The notes under the pieces were generated by a model, which ran no database searches, was not told the DNA's origin, and saw only the letters and a list, made by a program, of their open reading frames with translations. The position numbers were made by a program, and so were the translations under genes. A stretch of DNA of 64,000 nucleotides from assembly GCA_028671895.1 (NCBI GenBank), contig CM053803.1, positions 45,258,786 through 45,322,785 on the forward strand, given 5' to 3'. Origin of the DNA: Oenanthe sinensis (taxonomy: Eukaryota > Streptophyta > Magnoliopsida > Apiales > Apiaceae). Positions 58,388-64,000 of the stretch are shown here, piece after piece. Each line of letters begins with the position of its first letter. The first letter of the stretch is position 1.

Positions 58388-58625
58388 CTCCCTCTGTCTT
58401 ATTCAATTATTTACACTTTTTTTTTTGGACGTCCCACCCAATTCTTTACATTTCAAAACTTTCTAAAAATAGTAAAATTTTATATTATAAAATTTACTCT
58501 CACACATTATTTTCCTCCCCTTTTTTAGCTTTATTAATTAAATATCAATTGACAACACCACTCTACTCGTTTTTCCTTCATTTCCATCTACTTTTCCTTC
58601 TCTTTCATACCACAAGAAGTTGAAT
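58388..58625. mobile_element. Fragment of a Stowaway-like element
   Basis: ctccctctgtcttattcaat followed by ggacgtcccacccaattctt is typical of mariner-type MITE ends in plants. No matching right end is found, so it is a fragment or one-ended relic. The open frame at 58360-58623 runs through it and is not a gene. Confidence 0.5.
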
Positions 58626-59085
58626 AGATCTAGACTCGCTTCTTAGATTCATTGGATGGCCATTCAGGTGCATGCAACTATTTTGGCTAGTCTTGCAGGT
58701 TTTACTTTCATTCTGTTTATGCCGACTTCTTAGGTTGCACACACCGGAATTGTTTGCAAAACATATACGACTATTATGATAATTTCTATGATGCCAATGT
58801 CTATGACATATTAAGTTCTCCGGAAAATTTATTTTATATCAGAAGAGGCCTGAAATGCAATAACACCAATATGTTTGGTTGAAAAGGCCGCTTAGAGATC
58901 TTCTAGGAAATGATCATGCGTGTGGCCGGCTCATACACCATCTGCACATTTGCATATATAAGCAATGGATGACTTATTGACTTGTATGTTTTAGATGATA
59001 CATATTAAACTTCTTGTTTAACATATGATACTAAACATAATTGAAAGTTAAAAAGTTACCCCAGAAATAGATGCTTTTACATCTG
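58626..59085. other. Intergenic DNA before element E, no gene
   Basis: No gene or clear repeat is seen. Its last bases atctg (59081-59085) are the expected left target-site copy of element E. Confidence 0.5.
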
Positions 59086-59623
59086 TGTTGGAATTCAAAC
59101 CCTCCTAAAAGTTGTAGTTATATTATTAAAAATGCACAGCCATGCAATTCCAGAAAAAATGGTGTGCTATGTTAAGTTTGTCAAACTGTTTTTATTATCC
59201 AGATAGTCAAATACGTGTAGTAATAAAAGAAAGAGGAACGTGGCACTCTAAAATATTTACATGCAGCAGCTATCTATGAACCCATCTAAGTCATGTTTAA
59301 ATCCTAGAAATAAGGTGGTTGTCTAGCGTGTTAACGCAAGGGATGAGGTCAGCAGATTGTACACTATATATATGGGTGTGCATGCATATTAATAGATTGT
59401 ACCAAGAGAGAAATATATAGCAGAAAAATGGAGCTCAAGCTCTTTGTATTAGTATAAACGAAAAAGGCTGTAGCCTTGCTGTGTGTAACACATGAGCTGT
59501 ATCTTCATTAAGTATAATAAAAGTGTTGTGTTTTATTATCAAATTATATTATTCCATATACATATATATACCAGGTGCTTTGAAAGTTATAAATTTTGTG
59601 TAAAGCTTATCACGTTTCCAACA
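59086..59623 (+). repeat. Element E 5' LTR (538 bp)
   Basis: TGTTGGAATTC to TTTCCAACA, with perfect TGTTGG/CCAACA ends. A TATA-like tatatata lies at 59365-59372. The primer site follows after two bases. Confidence 0.92.
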
Positions 59624-59625
59624 AG

Positions 59626-59637
59626 TGGCATCAGAGC
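59626..59637 (+). other. Element E primer-binding site
   Basis: TGGCATCAGAGC differs at one base from the complement of initiator methionine tRNA 3' end. Confidence 0.82.
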
Positions 59638-59658
59638 TAAGGTTCTGTCCGAGAAAAA

Positions 59659-61013
59659 ATGGCGAATATGATACAACCGCAAATCCCGAAATTGACGGCA
59701 ACAAATTATGAGAACTGGAGTATCCAAATGAAGGTGGTGTTGCTCGGTTCTTACGATAACTTGGATATTGTCGAAAGTGGGTATAGCGATCCCGTGGATG
59801 CAACCGTTGAAGCAGTTCTTCCAAATGCCGAGAAGACGGCGTTAAAGGAGTCCCGTAAAAAAGACAAAAAGGCGTTATTCACAATTTTTCAAGGTGTTGA
59901 TGAATCTACCTTTGAAAAAATTTCAGAAGCAAAAACAACAAAAAATGTGTGGGAGATTCTGCAGAAATCTTTCCAAGGTGTCGAGAAAGTAAAAAAGGTG
60001 CGGCTCCAAGTGCTACGTGGGGAATTCAAAAATATCAAGATGAAAAGCTCAGAGAATATCGGTGAATATGTTACTCGTTTGAAAACGGTAACAAACGAAA
60101 TGAAAAGAAATGGTGAAAGTCTCGATGATGTTCGGGTCATGGAAAAATTACTCCGTTTGTTGACAAGAAAATTCGATTATGTTGTTACATCTATCGAAGA
60201 GTCAAAATTGATGAGCTCGTGGGTTCTCTTCAAGCACATGAGCAACGGATGAAACAGTATGATGATAGAAGCCATCTGAAAAAGGCGTTGCAGAGTAAAG
60301 TGTCCATCGGGGAAAATTCAAGCAGTAGCAATTTTTCATGTGGCAGAGGTGGCTATAGAGGTGGTTACCGAGGAGGACGAGGACGAGGAAGACAACCGTT
60401 CAATAGAGGCCAGAAAAATGAAGGCTATCAGTCAGCTGGTCGTGGTCAAAATTTCAGAGGCGGAAGAAGAGACAATTTTCAACAAAGAGGTGATAAGTCT
60501 CAATTTCAGTGTTATAATTATAATAAGTATGGCCATTTCAGTTTTGAGTGTAGATCCCCGAAGGTGGAAAAAGCAGTCATTTTACAGCAGCAAAAGAAGA
60601 CAAAGATGTGGGTTCTGCTATGTTTCTCACATACAAAGGAGATGAGGAAGGCAAAAACAAATATTTGGTATCTTGATTCAGGTGCTAGCAATCATATGCG
60701 TGGTCACAAGGAATTAATTACGGAGATAGACGATACTGTCAACGGGGAGGTTATTTTTGGTGACTCATCGAAAATTTCAGTGAAAGGTAAAGGTACAATT
60801 TCGATTGTATTAAAAAATGGTGAGAAAAAATATATCAATGATGTGTATTATATACCTGCTTTGAAAAATAACATCATTAGTCTTGGCCAACTTGTGGAGA
60901 AAGGATATAATATACAGATGCAGGATAATTCTCTCATTATCAGAAATCAAGTTCGGGAATTAATTGCTAACGTGGAGATGTCACAAAATCGTTTATTCAC
61001 TCTTGATATGTAG
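59659..61013 (+). pseudogene. Element E gag and protease
   Basis: Gag starts MANMIQPQIPKLTATNYENW, a common plant copia gag entry, and continues through KKDKKALFTIFQGVDESTFE and VKKVRLQVLRGEFK. A frameshift in 60220-60250 separates it from the RGG-rich part ([20 protein letters not shown]), which is likely RNA-binding. The zinc knuckle reads [14 protein letters not shown], its second cysteine replaced by tyrosine. The protease motif [14 protein letters not shown] is intact, followed by [16 protein letters not shown]. The frame ends at a TAG (61011-61013) soon after. Confidence 0.92.
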
Positions 61014-62200
61014 ACAAAGGTGCAGAAGTGCTTAAAGTCGGTCATTAAAAATGATTCGTGGTTATGGCATTTGAGATTTGGTCATCTTGGATTTTCTGGC
61101 TTGAAATTATTATAAAAAAGAAAGATGGTGGAAGGTTTGCCAACAATCACTGAACAAAATCAGTTGTGTGAAGCATGTGTTAAAGGGAAGCAGCATCGAC
61201 AAAGTTTTCCTGTTGGAAAATCATGGAGAGTCAGGAGGCCATTGGAAATTGTTCACACGGATATAGCTGATCTATTTGATATTGCATCTCTTGGCAGAAA
61301 CAGGTATTACCTAACATTTATTGATGACTTTAGCAGGAAAAGTTGGGTATATATTCTGAAAGAAAAGTCGAAGGCCCTTAATAAATTCAAGGAATTCAAA
61401 GCACTGGCAAAAAACAAAGTGGTCATTATTTGAAGACACTCAGATCAGATAGAGGCGGCGAGTATACTTCAAATCTCTTTAGTAGCTTCTGCAGGGCACA
61501 TGGAATTAATCACCAGTTGACAACGACATATACTCCACAACAAAATGGTGTTGCAGAGAGGAAGAATTGCACCATTCTAGACATGGCAAGGAGCATGGTG
61601 AAAGCAAAGCATATGCCGAGGAATTTCTGGGCTGAAGTCGTTCTATGTGCAGTTTATTTGCTGAATCGCTGTCCAACAAAAAGTGTTAGAAACAAAACTC
61701 CAAATGAAGCATGGAGTGGCAGCAAACCATCAGTTGGACATCTCAGAATTTTTGGGTGCATTGCATATGCACATGTTCCCGATCAGAAAATAAAGAAGCT
61801 GGATGACAAAGGCGAGAAGTGCATCTTTACCGGATATGACAAAAGAAGCAAGGCTTACCGACTCTATAATCCCCTCACAAAGAAATTAATCATTTCTCGA
61901 GATGTTGAGTTCGATGAATCCGATTATTGGAAATGGAGCGAAGAGGAAAGAAAAATTGCTGGTTTATTTTTCAATGATGATGATGATGACGGTGATGACT
62001 CCAACATTGAAGATGGCGAAGAAGATGATCCAACTCCTCCCCAAAGTCCAAATCAACAAACTCCTATTTCAACACCATCAAGTTCAGAAAGTAGCAGTAG
62101 CAACAGTTCAGGGGGAGCACCAAGAAAAATGCGGAGTCTGAATGACATCTATGATGCAACAAGTCCGGTACAAACAACATTTGATTATTCATTATTTTGT
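61014..62200 (+). pseudogene. Element E integrase
   Basis: The pre-integrase region LWHLRFGHLGFSGLKLL is followed by a stop near 61112 and CEACVKGKQHRQSFP. The core has D in IVHTDIADLF, IDDFSRKSWVYIL, then a shift near 61425, D in TLRSDRGGEYTS, and E in QNGVAERKNCTILDMARSM. GCIAYAHVPDQKIKKLDDKG and IFTGYDKRSKAYRLYNP end the domain. The acidic linker with a DDDDDGDD run and a ggggga tract at 62109-62116 leads to RT. Confidence 0.9.
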
Positions 62201-63007
62201 TTAATGGCTGAATGTGATCCAGTGACATTTGAGGAAGCTTCTGAAGAAAGCAAATGGAACAAAGCCATGGATGAAGAAATTGGTGCAATCAAGAAGAATG
62301 ATACTTGGGAGCTCATAGATCTTCCAGAAGGACACAAAGCAATTGGTGTCAAATGGGTCTACAAAACAAAGACCAATCAAGAAGGAAAAGTTCAAAAGTA
62401 CAAGGCAAGGCTAGTTGCTAAAGGCTACAAGCAGAGATACGGGATTGACTACGATGAGGTATTTGCTCCAGTTGCAAGAGTTGATACTATACAACTTCTT
62501 ACAGCAATTGCAGCTCAGAATCAGTGGAAGATTTATCAGATGGATGTGAAGTCAGCATTTCTAAATGGTTATCTCGAAGAAGAAGTCTACATTGAGCAAC
62601 CTCCCGGATATATTCAAAAAGGTCAGGAAGATAAAGTCTACCGGCTAAAGAAAGCACTGTATGAGTTGAAGCAAGCCCCGCGAGCATGGAACACTAGGGT
62701 TGATGAATATTTTCAGAAGCATGATTTTGTGAAGAGTCCGTACGAGCATGCACTCTACACAAAAATAAATTCAAAGGGAGATATTATGATCGTGTGCTTA
62801 TACGTGGACGACATGATTTTTACTAACAACAACCCTGATATGTTTGATGACTTTAAGAAAGTTATGACTAATGAATTTGAGATGACAAATATTGGTCAAA
62901 TGTCGTACTTTCTTGGAGTCGAAGTGAAGCAAAGCAAAGATGGGATTTTTATGTCACAAAAAAAATATGTTGAACAAATCCTTAAAAAATTCAGAATGGA
63001 AGAATGA
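62201..63007 (+). pseudogene. Element E reverse transcriptase
   Basis: Motifs are [74 protein letters not shown], the intact KQAPRAWNTRV, and the catalytic YVDDMIFTNNN. It ends QILKKFRMEE with a TGA at 63005-63007, where the family normally has a cysteine or other codon. Otherwise the domain is full length. Confidence 0.93.
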
Positions 63008-63013
63008 AAGCCA

Positions 63014-63742
63014 GTGAGTATGCCAGCAGAAGCAAGCATAAAGCTTAATGTTGATTCAATAAGAGAGTTGGTAAATCCGACATTGTTCAAAAGCTTGGTG
63101 GGAAGTCTGAGGTACCTAACTTTCACTCGTCCCGATATTATGTATGCAGTTGGATTGGTTAGTAGGTACATGGAAAAGCCGAAGCAAGATCATTTCATGG
63201 CAGCTAAAAGAATTTTGAGATATTTTAAAGGTACAATTAATCATGGTTTATTTTACACACATTCTCAAGATTCAAAATTAGTTGGCTATTCAGACAGTGA
63301 TTATGGTGGTGATTTGGATGACGAGAAAATCACTTCGGGATATGTTTTTCATATCGGTTCAACAATATTTTCGTGGTCTTCAAAGAAGCAACAAACAGTT
63401 GCTCTCTCGACATGTGAGGCAGAATACATCGCAGCAGCAGCGTGTCAAGCTATGTGACTAAGCTACATATTAGGAGAGTTAAATCTTGCAAAAGATGATC
63501 CGGTTACTATCTATGTGGATAATAAATCTGTTATTTCTCTCGCGAAAAATCCTGTGTCACACAGTCGAAGTAAGCACATCAATATAAAATATCATTTTAT
63601 TCGAGAACAGGTGAATGAAAAAATTGTGGAATTAGTGCACTGTAGGACCGAAGAAAATTTAGCAGATATTTTTACGAAACCAGTGAAGCCGGACATATTT
63701 CAGAAAATGAAAGAAAAGCTCGGAATGCAAAGTCGGGTTTGA
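63014..63742 (+). pseudogene. Element E RNase H
   Basis: It is in frame with RT beyond the TGA. GSLRYLTFTRPDIMYAVGLV, LVGYSDSDYGGDLDD, TVALSTCEAEYIAAAACQAM with the glutamate, then a TGA at 63455-63457 at a tryptophan position, and IYVDNKSVISLAKNPVSHSR. It ends ADIFTKPVKPDIFQKMKEKL and stops at 63742. Confidence 0.93.
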
Positions 63743-63749
63743 GGGGGAG
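63740..63749 (+). other. Element E polypurine tract
   Basis: tgagggggag lies directly before the 3' LTR start. Confidence 0.85.
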
Positions 63750-64000
63750 TGTTAGAATTCAAACCCTCGTAAAAGTTGTAGTTATATTATTAAAAATGCA
63801 CAGTCATGCAATTCCAGAAAAAATGGTGTGCTATGTTAAGTTTGTCAAACTGTTTTTATTATCTAGATAGTCAAATACGTGTAGTAATAAAAGAAAGAGG
63901 AACATGGCACTCTAAAATATTTACATGCAGCAGCTATCTATGAACCCATGTAAGTCATGTTTAAATCCTAGAAATAAGGTGGTTGTCTAGCGTGTTAACG
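63750..64000 (+). repeat. Element E 3' LTR, first 251 bases
   Basis: It starts TGTTAGAATTC and runs in register with 59086-59336 with six substitutions and no indels. It is cut by the window end. Confidence 0.95.

Larger units (their letters stand above)
59086..64000 (+). mobile_element. Element E: Ty1/copia retrotransposon, right LTR cut by the window
   Basis: It has a 5' LTR (59086-59623), primer-binding site, gag, protease, integrase, RT, RNase H, polypurine tract and the first 251 bases of the 3' LTR. In those 251 bases I count six differences from the 5' LTR (about 2.4%), so the insertion is fairly recent. Still, six coding disruptions are present: shifts near 60220-60250 and 61425, and stops at 61011, about 61112, 63005 and 63455. 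Confidence 0.92.

Noticed and set aside
58360..58623. Open frame of 87 codons after ARF1
   Set aside because: It lies in a T-rich Stowaway-like fragment and has no domain.

Overview
The window is plant nuclear DNA: AT-rich, crowded with LTR retrotransposons, and holding one intact spliced host gene, an ARF1-type small GTPase with GT-AG introns and a 5' UTR intron. The gene structure and element types fit a eudicot; the species cannot be fixed from this sequence. Almost everything else is transposable-element DNA at different stages of decay. Layout. Positions 1-7003 are the 3' part of a young Ty3/gypsy chromovirus (element A: protease, RT, RNase H, integrase, chromodomain and a 3.6-kb 3' LTR). 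It sits in the leader of a Ty1/copia element (B, 7004-12896), which itself interrupts the gag gene of an older, very long Ty1/copia element (C, 12897-23777). A, B and C are thus three nested layers whose left halves lie outside the window. Positions 23778-30309 hold AT-rich DNA, a probable Helitron (25405-26265), a decayed LINE (about 26404-28138) and a separate broken RNase H-like gene with its own TATA-like box (28548-29188). Positions 30310-53154 are a head-to-tail complex of a second long copia family (D) with four LTRs: a deleted copy (D1), a small gypsy-derived LTR element (F, 37377-39641), and a nearly full-length copy (D2) whose last LTR carries a Mutator-like MITE with a 10-bp target-site duplication. 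Positions 53155-59085 are the host island: small DNA transposons, the ARF1 gene (55206-58290) and a Stowaway-like fragment. Positions 59086-64000 are a fairly recent Ty1/copia element (E) with two very similar LTRs, the right one cut by the window edge. Families C and D are the most unusual content. Both look like Sirevirus-type copia elements, with gag carrying extra zinc-finger-like motifs and a coiled coil, and a long additional reading frame after pol whose ends match between the two families. Both are strewn, in coding, spacer and LTR sequence, with copies of one short word: AAACTCTGA in C and AGACTCTGA in D, on both strands. D2 also carries a 155-bp triplication inside RNase H. No retroelement here has an uninterrupted gag-pol within the window; their enzymes belong to reverse transcription and integration. 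ARF1 is the only gene with an evident cellular role, in COPI vesicle budding at the Golgi.
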